This document shows positions 18,941 through 27,848 of a DNA stretch of 64,000 bases, in pieces; position 1 is the stretch's first letter, and each line of letters starts with the position of its first letter. A program made the position numbers and the translations under genes. The notes beneath the pieces are model-generated. The model saw nothing but the letters and a program-made list of their open reading frames with translations. It made no database searches and had not been told where the DNA came from. The stretch lies in assembly GCF_018742245.1 (NCBI RefSeq), contig NZ_CP036132.1, positions 1,049,001 to 1,113,000 on the forward strand. Reading direction: 5' to 3'. Source of the stretch: Bacillus mycoides. Its GTDB lineage: Bacteria; Bacillota; Bacilli; Bacillales; Bacillaceae_G.

Positions 18941-20278
18941 TTAACCAATAAACATATATAAGTTATTTGACTTTATAACGGCATCTCCCGCATAAATAAC
19001 CCACTCTGTTAAGTTGTCAAAATCTAAATGATAAGAATTCCCTTCATGCATCTCTTCTATAAAATACGGTTCATTAATGAGTATTCCTTGAATGAGATCT
19101 TCCGTAAGGTCTTGCATTTCAAACCACATATGTTCACTTTTCCCTTCTTCGTAAGAGACACCAAACTTAGCGAGGAAACGGAAATCTTCATTTGATTGTT
19201 CAATTTGAAAAATGTTGCTGAAATACCCGAAAGTATTTTTTGCATTATAAGCCATACGAGCCGTTTCACTATTTGTTTTATAGAACATGAGCCCTGTAGC
19301 TTCTTCATGTTCTTTGAAAAAGCTTTCTATATATTCTCCGGAAGTATTATATTGGAACAAGAGAACAGATGGAGATTGATGGTACTCATCTCGGGCATCC
19401 ATCCCGCCAAGGAATACGTTTTGTGCATCTATTGGTTGTAATTTCACTTCTTCATCTTCAATTGAAGATAATTGATCCATACTCGTTTTACGTCCAATAT
19501 AAGACAAACCTTTTTCCCACGGAACAGCTACTGTATGTATGGAACCTTGCTGACTATGTGCGATAACGATAGGCTCATTCATTGGGACTTGGCCATTCTC
19601 AACGGCATTATTAGCAAATGTTTGAAAAAGATCGCCAATGCCGTAGTAGGAAGAAATACGATTTGGAATAATTAATTCTATTTCTGTTACGCCTGCTCTT
19701 AAAAGGCCGTGTGTATGAAACCAATATTGTGTGGGCTCGTCTTCATAAACGGAATGAATAACGTATAAGTCAGGAATGTCAGGTAACAACTCATTTTCAA
19801 CGTGATATTCAATATAGTTTCTAGATATTACTTTCATTGCTGCACTTGAATCAATTACAAATAACAAATCTGGTGCGAGGTGCCATAAAAATTGTACCTG
19901 CTGGAAAAAGCAGCTGAGTACATCGCCTACAAATAGCGTACGAGTGAAAATTTCAGTGCCGAAAGCCGCATCTTCAAAAGTACGGTCTATTATTGTGGAA
20001 TCTTGTCTATTGTACATTTTATATTCTTCTGGATCATTCGTTTCATCAATATGCAGTTCATACGGTATGACTTTTTCATCCATATGTAACTCAACAATAA
20101 GGCTTGTCTCATCACTATAAACAATTTTAAATTCATCAACTTTAGTAGAGAGAGTTTCTAGCCGCTGTTTTAGCTGATCAATTGTAATTCTAGTTGGTAT
20201 AACAGCAATCATATCTGAAAAATGCCGTTCTAATGTTCCATTCATAGCTGCACGGTATGTTTCTGTTTGTACTTCCAT
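18941..20278 (-). CDS. DUF4026-like cytoplasmic protein
   Basis: 445 residues, acidic, without signal or membrane segments. The N-terminal segment (SDMIAVIPTRITIDQLKQRL) and the later WFHTHGLLRAGVTEIEL segment resemble what I recall of DUF4026 proteins of the B. cereus group; the name is from memory. No function is established. It is the only minus-strand gene between hemY and the nuclease-like gene, an insertion relative to the B. subtilis order, where hemY is followed directly by yhgD. Confidence 0.5.
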   Translation of the reverse strand: MEVQTETYRAAMNGTLERHFSDMIAVIPTRITIDQLKQRLETLSTKVDEFKIVYSDETSLIVELHMDEKVIPYELHIDETNDPEEYKMYNRQDSTIIDRTFEDAAFGTEIFTRTLFVGDVLSCFFQQVQFLWHLAPDLLFVIDSSAAMKVISRNYIEYHVENELLPDIPDLYVIHSVYEDEPTQYWFHTHGLLRAGVTEIELIIPNRISSYYGIGDLFQTFANNAVENGQVPMNEPIVIAHSQQGSIHTVAVPWEKGLSYIGRKTSMDQLSSIEDEEVKLQPIDAQNVFLGGMDARDEYHQSPSVLLFQYNTSGEYIESFFKEHEEATGLMFYKTNSETARMAYNAKNTFGYFSNIFQIEQSNEDFRFLAKFGVSYEEGKSEHMWFEMQDLTEDLIQGILINEPYFIEEMHEGNSYHLDFDNLTEWVIYAGDAVIKSNNLYMFIG

Positions 20279-20521
20279 CCAATCAACTCCAATTCAAATG
20301 AATACATTTTACATGCTGATAAAAAAATTCGGTATTTTCTGTTTTCTCTCTCTAACATTATAGAGTGCATTCGTAGAAGCTGTAAAATTATTATTTTGTA
20401 TTATAGTTTGAAAGCTTGTAAATTAAATAAATTTTTTGTAAAAGTTGTCGAAATAACGTTCTATATAACGAATCGTCTGATATGATAGACATGTTGAGAA
20501 AATATGAAATAGGGAGAGGAA

Positions 20522-22888
20522 ATGGCTGTGAAGAAATTATTAAGTGTCTTTTTATCACTCTTGCTATTGCTTTCATTTACTGGAACTTTAGCGCAGGCGG
20601 AAGAAACTACTTCTATGTCAGTAGAAAAAGCAATTCAAGTATTTAAGCAGCAAGGGAAAACGAAGGGGATAGTGGAAGGATATATCGTTGGGTATACGCA
20701 AAGTCCTTCTAAATACACGAAAGATCCGGCTAAGTTTGACGACACAAACGTGGCAATTGCCGATTCGCCAAACGAAACGAATCCAGACAAGATCATGCCT
20801 GTTCAGTTGCCAAAAGGCGATGTGAGATCGGCTGTAAATGTGAAAGACCATCCTGAAAATATCGGGAAGAAAGTTAGCTTGACAGGGACGCTTGAATTAT
20901 ATTTTAGTAGCCCAGGTTTAAAATCAGTAACAGCTCATAAGTTTCAAGGAGAAGGACAAAACCGTGTTAGCGATGTAGTGGCATCACCAAATGGCGGGGA
21001 AGTTGCAAAAGGGACAGCGGTAACATTAACAACGAATACAGAAGGAGCAACAATCTACTATACGTTGGATGGCTCTAATCCTACAAATAAAAGCGTTCGT
21101 TATAACGGACAAATTGTAGTGAATGAAAATAGTGTAGTGAAAGCAATCGCAGAAAAAGAAGGGCTTACTTCTTCAGCAGTTTCAACATTTTCATTTATTA
21201 TCGTAAACAATGAACCAGTTCGTATTCATGATATTCAAGGGAAATCACATATTTCTCCTTACAATGGGAAGAAAGTAAACAATGTGGAAGGCGTTGTAAC
21301 AGCGCTTGATAAAAATGGTTTTTATATAGAAGATAATCAGCCAGATAATGATCCAGCTACTTCAGAAGGTATGTACGTATACAAAAAAGATGCGAATGTA
21401 GCAGTAGGAGACCTTGTCCAAGTTGATGGAGAAGTAGAAGAATATGTTGGGCCTGGATACGCAGAACGATTTGAAACAGACTTAACGACGACAGAAATTA
21501 AGGCGAGCCGCATTGCTGTAATCGCAAAAAATCAACCTTTACCAGCACCGGTTGTACTTGGAGAAAACGGTGTGAAAATCCCTGATCAAATTATCGATAA
21601 TGATGCATTCGGTTTATTTGATCCAAATGAAGATGCAATCGATTTTTATGAAAGTGTAGAAGGTATGCGCGTTACGATGCCAACGCCAAAAATTATTGCT
21701 CCTCAGAAAAACGGGAATTTATATGTAACAGTACAAAATGGCGGTGATAAAGTAGTAACGAAATATGGCACACCTCTTTTAGATGAAAATCAATTAAACC
21801 CAGAGCGTCTTTCTGTAAAAGTACCTCGTGATTATGTGGCAAAAGTAGGCGATACTTTCACTGGAGATATAACAGGGGTAGTAGGATATGATTACGGTTC
21901 GTTCCGTATTTCGCCAGTAACAGAATTACCATCTGTAGTGGACGGTGGGTTTAAGCAAGTAGGGGCAAATATTCAGCCGCGTCTTGATAAGTTAACAGTT
22001 GCTACATATAATATTGAAAACTTCTCAGCGAACAAAAAAGAAACAACAGATGAAAAAGTAAAAGCGTTAGCGTATTCTATTAAATACAATTTAAAAATGC
22101 CAGATATTATCGGTGTAGAGGAAATGCAAGATAATAACGGATCGATTAATGACGGTACAACAGATGCTTCATTAAGCGCAAAACGTATCATTGATGCAGT
22201 GGTAGAAATTCGTGGTCCGAAGTATGAGTATGTAGAAATCGCTCCAAACAACAATCAAGACGGAGGAGCACCAGGAGCTAACATTCGCGTCGGTTTCTTC
22301 TATAACCCATCACGCGTGAAATTAGCAACAGTACCGAAGTTACTTGATAAAAATGTTGTTCGTATCGGAGACGAAAATTCATTATTTGAAAGTACACGTA
22401 AACCGTTAGCGGCAGAATTTACGTTCCAAGGACAAAACGTTGTTGTCGTTGCAAATCACTTAAACTCAAAAATAGGAGATGCAACGCCATTCGGAAAAGT
22501 ACAGCCGCTCGTATTAAAGAGTGAAGAAAAACGAGTTCAATTAGCACAAGAAGTGAATCATTTCGTACAAGATATTCAGAAAAAGAATACGAATGCACCA
22601 GTTGTTGTATTAGGTGATATGAATGACTTTGAATTCTCTAAACCTTTAGAAGCACTAGAGGGAACGATATTAAAAGATATGTTAAACACAGTGCCGAAAG
22701 AGAATCGTTACACGTACATTCATGAAGGTAACGCACAAGTGTTAGATCATATTTTAGTAACAAATAACATCGCACCACACACAATTATAGACCCAGTACA
22801 CTTAAACTCAAACATTATGAAAGAACATGGACGTGTAAGTGACCACGATCCAGTACTTGCTCAAATTGATTTGAAGAAGGCTTCTTAA
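20522..22888 (+). CDS. Secreted endonuclease/exonuclease/phosphatase-family protein
   Basis: 788 residues. A signal peptide (KKLLSVFLSLLLLLSFTG, cleavage probably after AQA) is followed by an OB-like region (about 35-150), a chitobiase C-terminal-type beta domain with TIYYTLDGSNPTNKSVRYNG (about 155-230), a second OB-like module (VEGVVTALDKNGFYIED, about 240-340), and a C-terminal EEP nuclease domain from about residue 490: TVATYNIENFSA, IGVEEMQDNNG, VVVVANHLNSK, VVVLGDMNDFEFS and DHILVTNN...GRVSDHDPVLAQI contain the metal and catalytic residues. It resembles extracellular nucleases of the YhcR/NucH type. GGGAGAGG precedes ATG 20522; GTG 20528 is better spaced and may be the true start. Confidence 0.82.
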   Translation: MAVKKLLSVFLSLLLLLSFTGTLAQAEETTSMSVEKAIQVFKQQGKTKGIVEGYIVGYTQSPSKYTKDPAKFDDTNVAIADSPNETNPDKIMPVQLPKGDVRSAVNVKDHPENIGKKVSLTGTLELYFSSPGLKSVTAHKFQGEGQNRVSDVVASPNGGEVAKGTAVTLTTNTEGATIYYTLDGSNPTNKSVRYNGQIVVNENSVVKAIAEKEGLTSSAVSTFSFIIVNNEPVRIHDIQGKSHISPYNGKKVNNVEGVVTALDKNGFYIEDNQPDNDPATSEGMYVYKKDANVAVGDLVQVDGEVEEYVGPGYAERFETDLTTTEIKASRIAVIAKNQPLPAPVVLGENGVKIPDQIIDNDAFGLFDPNEDAIDFYESVEGMRVTMPTPKIIAPQKNGNLYVTVQNGGDKVVTKYGTPLLDENQLNPERLSVKVPRDYVAKVGDTFTGDITGVVGYDYGSFRISPVTELPSVVDGGFKQVGANIQPRLDKLTVATYNIENFSANKKETTDEKVKALAYSIKYNLKMPDIIGVEEMQDNNGSINDGTTDASLSAKRIIDAVVEIRGPKYEYVEIAPNNNQDGGAPGANIRVGFFYNPSRVKLATVPKLLDKNVVRIGDENSLFESTRKPLAAEFTFQGQNVVVVANHLNSKIGDATPFGKVQPLVLKSEEKRVQLAQEVNHFVQDIQKKNTNAPVVVLGDMNDFEFSKPLEALEGTILKDMLNTVPKENRYTYIHEGNAQVLDHILVTNNIAPHTIIDPVHLNSNIMKEHGRVSDHDPVLAQIDLKKAS

Positions 22889-22895
22889 AGTAGGG

Positions 22896-22926
22896 GAACG
22901 CTTAGGTATCTAAGCGTTCTTTTTTG
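22896..22926 (+). terminator. Terminator after secreted nuclease gene
   Basis: GAACGCTTAG and CTAAGCGTTC form a perfect 10-base stem with a 4-base loop, followed by T7. Confidence 0.92.
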
Positions 22927-23024
22927 TTTTTGCATCGTCATATAATTATGAAGATAGAATTCCTTTTTTTGTAATATGGTGATAAAATTAATTGAATATT
23001 TAGTTTTCGGAAGAGGGGCTAAAG

Positions 23025-23324
23025 ATGCAAGCGCTAACAAGTGGGAAATTAATGAATCAAATCGCAATCTTTTTTAGTAGTATCGTCATGATTCAGTTTA
23101 TAGCCGAGATAACAGGACTTACACAGAATTTAGATATTACGTATAACCTAATAAATACAGCAAGTTCTTATATAACATTTAGTTTGGCAGTTATTTTTAC
23201 TTTAATAGGCGCAAGAAGAGAATTAAGTAAATATGCAATTATTTCATTATGTTTAGTGGTAGGTATTAAAGCAATTTACTTTGCGGCTGTTGTTATTTTG
23301 TGGGGATTGGCTGGTACGCCGTAA
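23025..23324 (+). CDS. Small three-helix membrane protein, unknown
   Basis: 99 residues with three membrane helices (about 12-30, 45-62 and 72-93). No family recognised. GGAAGAGGGGC precedes the ATG. A terminator shared with the convergent permease gene follows the stop. Confidence 0.6.
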   Translation: MQALTSGKLMNQIAIFFSSIVMIQFIAEITGLTQNLDITYNLINTASSYITFSLAVIFTLIGARRELSKYAIISLCLVVGIKAIYFAAVVILWGLAGTP

Positions 23325-23332
23325 ATGAATAA

Positions 23333-23374
23333 AAAAACCTAATTTCCAAGAAGACATGAGGAAATTAGGTTTTT
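23333..23374. terminator. Bidirectional terminator between convergent genes
   Basis: AAAAACCTAATTTCC pairs perfectly with GGAAATTAGGTTTTT around a 12-base loop. It serves the plus-strand small membrane gene and abuts the end of the minus-strand permease gene. Confidence 0.88.
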
Positions 23375-24218
23375 ATGCTTGAAACGCTTTTCTACATCGA
23401 TCTCTTCTTTGTAGTCTTCTTTTGTACCTTTTTCTATCACGCTGTACGCCTTTTATATACATACATAGGCTAACGAAGAAGAAGAAGGCACATTGCATCG
23501 TTAATATGTACGGTGACATGCCATGTAACGGTTGCTTTGGGTCATATAAATGAAAAGGTGCTCCGCCTATTGTAGGGAATATTGTATTTAGCAGGACGTA
23601 AGGAATGGAGGCAACTGCAAATGGAAATAGAATTGCCATATAGTCCTTTTGTGACCACGCAGATGCAGCAAGTCCTAAAAGAGCCATTAAACCTGCAAAT
23701 AAAAAATTAATTCCGATATATACAGTAATGTAAGTGAGGGGAGAATCGTAATATAAGTTTGCGAACATCCCATTATCATTTATGATGCCTGAACCAGCCG
23801 TCGGTTCTCCATCTGGAATAGTTAATTTACAAAATAATAACGATAAAATGAATGGAAACGTATAAAGAAGTCCTCCGCAAAAAAATGTAACGATATATTT
23901 CGTTACTGAATAAGGGAATAACGAAATTTCTTTACTTACAAACGGTTTAAAGCCATCTGACTTATCCGAGTTGTAACTTGTACTAAAGGGGAAACTCGCA
24001 ATAACTGGCATTAATAATAAATAAACATCCATTTCATTGTCGCGAAATCCAATCCATTTAAAAGCTGTTGTTACAAACGCATCTGTCCCGTCTCCAACAT
24101 AACGAATTACATAATAATAATGATAAATACAAATAAGAACCAATCCACTAAACATAATAATTAAAGAAACACGATTACAAAAAGCTTGCTTTATATTTAA
24201 ACGAAGCGCACGCATCAT
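23373..24218 (-). CDS. ABC-2-type permease-like membrane protein
   Basis: 281 residues with about six membrane helices: one near the N-terminus, then a pair around SFPFSTSYNSDKSDGF, and a cluster in the second half, ending in a very basic tail (RDRKRYKRRLQRRDRCRK). This layout fits an ABC-2 transporter permease, but no ATP-binding partner adjoins it. The ATG at 24218 has GGAGG 10 bases upstream; the GTG six codons earlier overlaps that site. It is divergent from the BlaI-type regulator, whose operator region separates them. Confidence 0.6.
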   Translation of the reverse strand: MMRALRLNIKQAFCNRVSLIIMFSGLVLICIYHYYYVIRYVGDGTDAFVTTAFKWIGFRDNEMDVYLLLMPVIASFPFSTSYNSDKSDGFKPFVSKEISLFPYSVTKYIVTFFCGGLLYTFPFILSLLFCKLTIPDGEPTAGSGIINDNGMFANLYYDSPLTYITVYIGINFLFAGLMALLGLAASAWSQKDYMAILFPFAVASIPYVLLNTIFPTIGGAPFHLYDPKQPLHGMSPYILTMQCAFFFFVSLCMYIKGVQRDRKRYKRRLQRRDRCRKAFQA

Positions 24219-24377
24219 GACTGAAAAAGCCTCCACTATTTTGATGAACTTGTCTATTTTCTATATTACTATTAATTGTAAAGATTTTCTTGTTTTTTTA
24301 TTTGATTATTAGAAAAAGGGGAATTTTGTTGTTGTGAAGTAAGGTTTACATGTAATTGGTTTTTTTCTAAAATATGG

Positions 24378-24433
24378 TTGACAAATAAGTATTACATTTG
24401 TAATCTTTAAAGTAGATTACAAATGTAATACTT
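24378..24433 (+). promoter_or_regulatory. BlaI-type promoter-operator
   Basis: TTGACA at 24378-24383 and TAATCT at 24401-24406, 17 bases apart, form a good vegetative promoter. It is overlapped by an inverted repeat with perfect 20-base arms (24387-24406 and 24414-24433), each arm containing TTACATTTGTAA-type dyad symmetry, similar to the TACAnnTGTA core of BlaI/MecI operators. One BlaI dimer could bind each arm and block the -10 and start site. Confidence 0.85.
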
Positions 24434-24449
24434 AGGAGTGAAACATACG

Positions 24450-24851
24450 ATGACAAATCAATTACCTAAAATATCTGAAGCGGAACTAGAAATTATGAAA
24501 GTACTTTGGTCGAATTCTCCACAAACAGCGAATGAAATTATAGAGGAACTAGAAGATGCAATGGACTGGAAACCGAAAACAATCCGTACATTAATTAACC
24601 GGCTAGTACAAAAGGAAGCCGTTTCTTATCATCAAGATAAAGGGCGTATGTACGCGTATTATCCGTTAGTATCACAAGATAATTATTTACAAGTTGAAAC
24701 GAAATCTTTACTAAAGCGTTTTTGCGGTGCGGCGTTTAAGCCTTTACTTGTCAATTTCTTAAAAGAAGAAAAATTGTCTTCAGAAGATATTAATGAGCTA
24801 AAGCGCATTTTAGACGAGAAGACAGAGGAGAATAAGAGGAAGGATAGATAA
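24450..24851 (+). CDS. BlaI/MecI-family repressor
   Basis: 133 residues. The winged-helix domain reads ISEAELEIMKVLWSNSPQTA and WKPKTIRTLINRLVQKEAV, the standard BlaI signature, followed by the dimerisation half. The YAYYPLVSQDNYL region includes the site that is cleaved by the BlaR1-type partner in the best studied systems. The ATG at 24450 has AGGAGTG upstream; a GTG at 24438 lies within it. The partner M56 gene starts two bases after the stop. The 20-base operator arms upstream point to autoregulation. Confidence 0.93.
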   Translation: MTNQLPKISEAELEIMKVLWSNSPQTANEIIEELEDAMDWKPKTIRTLINRLVQKEAVSYHQDKGRMYAYYPLVSQDNYLQVETKSLLKRFCGAAFKPLLVNFLKEEKLSSEDINELKRILDEKTEENKRKDR

Positions 24852-24853
24852 AA

Positions 24854-26791
24854 ATGATAGACATGCTTATAAATATATACCTTCCTCATTTTTTTGATTG
24901 GCTTATAGAAACGTCACTTATGGCCAGTATATTGGTTGGATTTATTTTATGTATAAAAGTTCTATTTAGAAATAAGTTGACGCCCCGATGGCAATATATG
25001 CTGTGGATCGTATTAATGATAAGACTTCTTTTACCATGGTCACCAGATAGCTCTTATAGTATTTATTCATTACTTTCCTATAGTTCTAGTGTATCGGAAG
25101 TTATTCAAAAAAATACGACGTCTACTGAGAATACAGTGAACACAGAAAGCGACCCTACAGTGAAACTGGAATCAAATTCTGAAACTGTGACAAAAAATAG
25201 CGAACAGGAAGTAAGTGCGAGTGCGGAACAACATACTACATTTTCTTTATACAAACTTGCTCTATATGTTTGGCTAGCTGGGGTAATCGTATTAGCAGTC
25301 ATAACGTTTATTACAAATAGACGTTTATATTCTTACATAAAGAAACAAGCGGATATTACGGATGAACAGGTCGTTACAGTGTTTAATCGCTGTAAGCAGT
25401 CTATGAAAATGAAGAAGGCAGTTTCATTACGTCTAGCAGGAAAGATTGCGAGCCCAACTGTTTTCAGTTTCTTTCGTCCGAAAGTATTACTATCAAAAAA
25501 ACATATGAAAGTATTAAATGAGCAACAATTACAATATGTCTTTTACCATGAGTTAGCTCATATTAAGAGAAACGACGTAGCTGTAAATTGGATTATGTAC
25601 AGTTTGCTCCTATTAAATTGGTTCAATCCGATTCTTTGGTACGCCTATTTCTGTATGCGAGAAGATCAAGAATTAGCCTGTGATGCATATGCGCTTACTT
25701 TTATAGATAAAGAGGAGCAAATTGCATACGGTCATACAATTATTACTCTTTTAGAACATTATTCCTATCAAGCACCAAGCCTAGCAAATTTAAGTAGAAA
25801 TAAACGAACACTGAAAAGGAGAATCGTTATGATTAAAAAGTTCCAAAAGAAATCGTATCGTCTTTCTTTACTTGGGATCATTGCTATAGCTGCTATAGCA
25901 GGGGGATTCTTATTGAATGCAACGATAACTGAGGGAGATGAAAGACAGAAAGAAAAGGTTGTAGAAAAAAAGCAATCTAAAGCAGCATTTGAAAAAGCGA
26001 TAGAAACAGTATTAGGTACACCAGAGAATGCAAGTAGAGAATGGGGTATGTCAATAAAGTCATATAAAAGGGATACAGATTTTTTGTATTTGGCAGAAAA
26101 GAATTTTACAAAAGAAGAATTTGAACAATATATTCAATTATTTAAGGAAGCTAAAGAAATTCATAAAAAAGCAATGGTTAAGAAAAAAGTGCCTGAGAAT
26201 TATGATGGAGATACAAAGGAATTTAAACGTGAACGCTTGAATAAAACGGATCAAGAAAGACTAGCTATTATTGAGAAGAAATTAATTCCACTTTCGGAAA
26301 AGGTGGAGAAGTCTTTAACATATACTGTGGAAGAAGCGAAAGATCATGTACCGTTTCAAATAAAGCAGCCGACTTATATAACTGAAGGTTATGAGTTAAA
26401 AAGAGAATGGGCTGACTCATATTTTGGAAGAGATGTAGAATTAGTTATTAAATCAGAATATACAAAAGGGAAATATGGTTTTACAATTTATCAGTCAAGG
26501 ATGTATGTAGGTGGTAATAAGGATCCACTACACTACATGATGCCTGGAGAAGATAATCTAGAAAGTTATAGTTTAGACGGGAAAGGAATGGTCTATAATA
26601 AATCTTCTCATGGAGAGGGTAAGTTAAAAGGGGTCAAAATGTTTGTACCAGCACAAGGCAAGAATAGTGATTATCAAATTGTCATAGTGAATGATATTTT
26701 TACAAGAGGTACAAAGATATACGAAGAGATAATCGATGATGAGCTAACTAAGAAAGAGATGGAGAAAATATTACTTTCTATGTCAAAATAA
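24854..26791 (+). CDS. M56 (BlaR1-like) membrane metallopeptidase with DUF4367-like sensor
   Basis: 645 residues. Four membrane helices (about 12-32, 38-50, 55-75, 132-152) surround the cytoplasmic zinc peptidase of family M56, with HELAH at about residues 232-236 and the third ligand in EDQELACDAY near 270. A further helix at about 312-332 leads to an external C-terminal part. Classical BlaR1/MecR1 carry a penicillin-binding domain there with SxxK; here instead lies a segment (about 480-640) with the PTYITEGYELKREW and YGFTIYQ motifs typical of DUF4367. The signal is therefore probably not a beta-lactam. On sensing, the peptidase should inactivate the BlaI-type repressor. Confidence 0.88.
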   Translation: MIDMLINIYLPHFFDWLIETSLMASILVGFILCIKVLFRNKLTPRWQYMLWIVLMIRLLLPWSPDSSYSIYSLLSYSSSVSEVIQKNTTSTENTVNTESDPTVKLESNSETVTKNSEQEVSASAEQHTTFSLYKLALYVWLAGVIVLAVITFITNRRLYSYIKKQADITDEQVVTVFNRCKQSMKMKKAVSLRLAGKIASPTVFSFFRPKVLLSKKHMKVLNEQQLQYVFYHELAHIKRNDVAVNWIMYSLLLLNWFNPILWYAYFCMREDQELACDAYALTFIDKEEQIAYGHTIITLLEHYSYQAPSLANLSRNKRTLKRRIVMIKKFQKKSYRLSLLGIIAIAAIAGGFLLNATITEGDERQKEKVVEKKQSKAAFEKAIETVLGTPENASREWGMSIKSYKRDTDFLYLAEKNFTKEEFEQYIQLFKEAKEIHKKAMVKKKVPENYDGDTKEFKRERLNKTDQERLAIIEKKLIPLSEKVEKSLTYTVEEAKDHVPFQIKQPTYITEGYELKREWADSYFGRDVELVIKSEYTKGKYGFTIYQSRMYVGGNKDPLHYMMPGEDNLESYSLDGKGMVYNKSSHGEGKLKGVKMFVPAQGKNSDYQIVIVNDIFTRGTKIYEEIIDDELTKKEMEKILLSMSK

Positions 26792-26792
26792 A

Positions 26793-26834
26793 AGACAGTG
26801 TTCTTAAACTTTTGGTTTTAAGAACACTGTCTAT
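26793..26834 (+). terminator. Terminator after the BlaI-M56 operon
   Basis: AGACAGTGTTCTTAAA pairs with TTTAAGAACACTGTCT (perfect 16-base stem, 8-base loop), then ATTT. Confidence 0.9.
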
Positions 26835-27025
26835 TTAATTAGATTTCTAGTGTGATCTAGCCAGCAATTATTATGAATATATTCTAGCTTTCCATACAAG
26901 TATAATTTTTGATACACTATGGACAGTATGATATAACTTGACTGGAATTTTTTTATACTGGGAATAACTAAAAAAGAGAACTTGTATAGAATGTAAGCGT
27001 GTGGTAATATCAAAGATGTACTAAT

Positions 27026-27048
27026 TGACTATATTGTCCGATTGGTCA
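27026..27048. promoter_or_regulatory. yhgD: YhgD-type operator A
   Basis: 23-base palindrome with outer halves TGACTA and TTGGTCA, ending 17 bases before the regulator's GTG start and touching its ribosome site. Two more copies are at 27666 and 27804. Confidence 0.78.
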
Positions 27049-27065
27049 TTTTTGGAGGTGATGAT

Positions 27066-27638
27066 GTGGCGATGGATCGAAAACGTTCTATTATTGAAGC
27101 TGCAACAAAGTCTTTTTCAGCATTCGGTTATAAGGCGACGACGATGGATCAAGTTGCGAAGTTAGCGAATGTAGGAAAAGGAACAATTTATACTTTTTTC
27201 AAAAATAAAGAAGAACTATTTGGCGAAATTATTTCTAATTTAATTACAGAAATGAAGCAAGTCGCAAAAGACGCAATTCGTTCAGATATTTCATTTTTTG
27301 AAAATGTACATAGAGCATTATATAGCATATTAGAATTTAGAAAAGAACATCAGCTCATGATTAAACTAATTCAAGAAGAGCGTGATATGGGAACGAAAGA
27401 AGTACAAGAAGTGATGCAACAAGTAGATGTGGAAATCATTTCTGTCATCCAATCTTATTTAGAAATTGCGATTGAAAAAGGTGAGATTAGCAAATGTGAT
27501 CCAGAAATTACAGCATTTATTATGCTTCGCCTATACGTATCGCTTATTTTTGATTGGGAAAAAAATCATGAACCGTTAGAAAAAGAAAAGATCTCGGAAT
27601 TATTCGAACTTTATTTACTAAAAGGATTGTCAAATTAA
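27066..27638 (+). CDS. yhgD: TetR-family regulator YhgD
   Basis: 190 residues. Helix-turn-helix: FGYKATTMDQVAKLANVGKGTIYTFFKNKEELF. Located directly upstream of yhgE, as in B. subtilis. The start GTG at 27066 is spaced 6-8 bases from GGAGGTGAT; ATG 27072 is an alternative. A matching palindrome lies in its own leader, one just after its stop and one in front of yhgE, so it most likely represses itself and yhgE. The ligand is unknown. Confidence 0.88.
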   Translation: MAMDRKRSIIEAATKSFSAFGYKATTMDQVAKLANVGKGTIYTFFKNKEELFGEIISNLITEMKQVAKDAIRSDISFFENVHRALYSILEFRKEHQLMIKLIQEERDMGTKEVQEVMQQVDVEIISVIQSYLEIAIEKGEISKCDPEITAFIMLRLYVSLIFDWEKNHEPLEKEKISELFELYLLKGLSN

Positions 27639-27665
27639 GATAATCCTTTTAATATTATAAAAAAA

Positions 27666-27688
27666 TGACTAATTGAACAAATTGGTCA
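27666..27688. promoter_or_regulatory. YhgD-type operator B
   Basis: Same 23-base frame, TGACTA and TTGGTCA halves, 27 bases past the stop of yhgD and in front of TATAAA- and TATAAT-like boxes at about 27692-27720. It could control a promoter for yhgE. Confidence 0.72.
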
Positions 27689-27758
27689 AATGTATAAAGA
27701 GGGTGGTTAAATAGTATAATCAAGTAGTTGAAAATGTGCATAGTATAAATTCGGGGAT

Positions 27759-27790
27759 AAGGCATATGTATGAACAGATATAGCCTTTTT
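27759..27790 (+). terminator. Weak terminator-like hairpin in the yhgE leader
   Basis: AAGGC...GCCTT with an inner ATAT/ATA pairing and T5. It lies between operators B and C, so it may attenuate transcripts that start near B. Confidence 0.4.
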
Positions 27791-27803
27791 ATTTGGGTGA
27801 AAA

Positions 27804-27826
27804 TGACTAAATAGACATTTTGGTCA
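27804..27826. promoter_or_regulatory. YhgD-type operator C
   Basis: Third copy with TGACTA and TTGGTCA halves at 23-base total length, ending 22 bases before the yhgE ATG. Confidence 0.75.
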
Positions 27827-27848
27827 TTTTTGAAAAGGGGGATAAATT

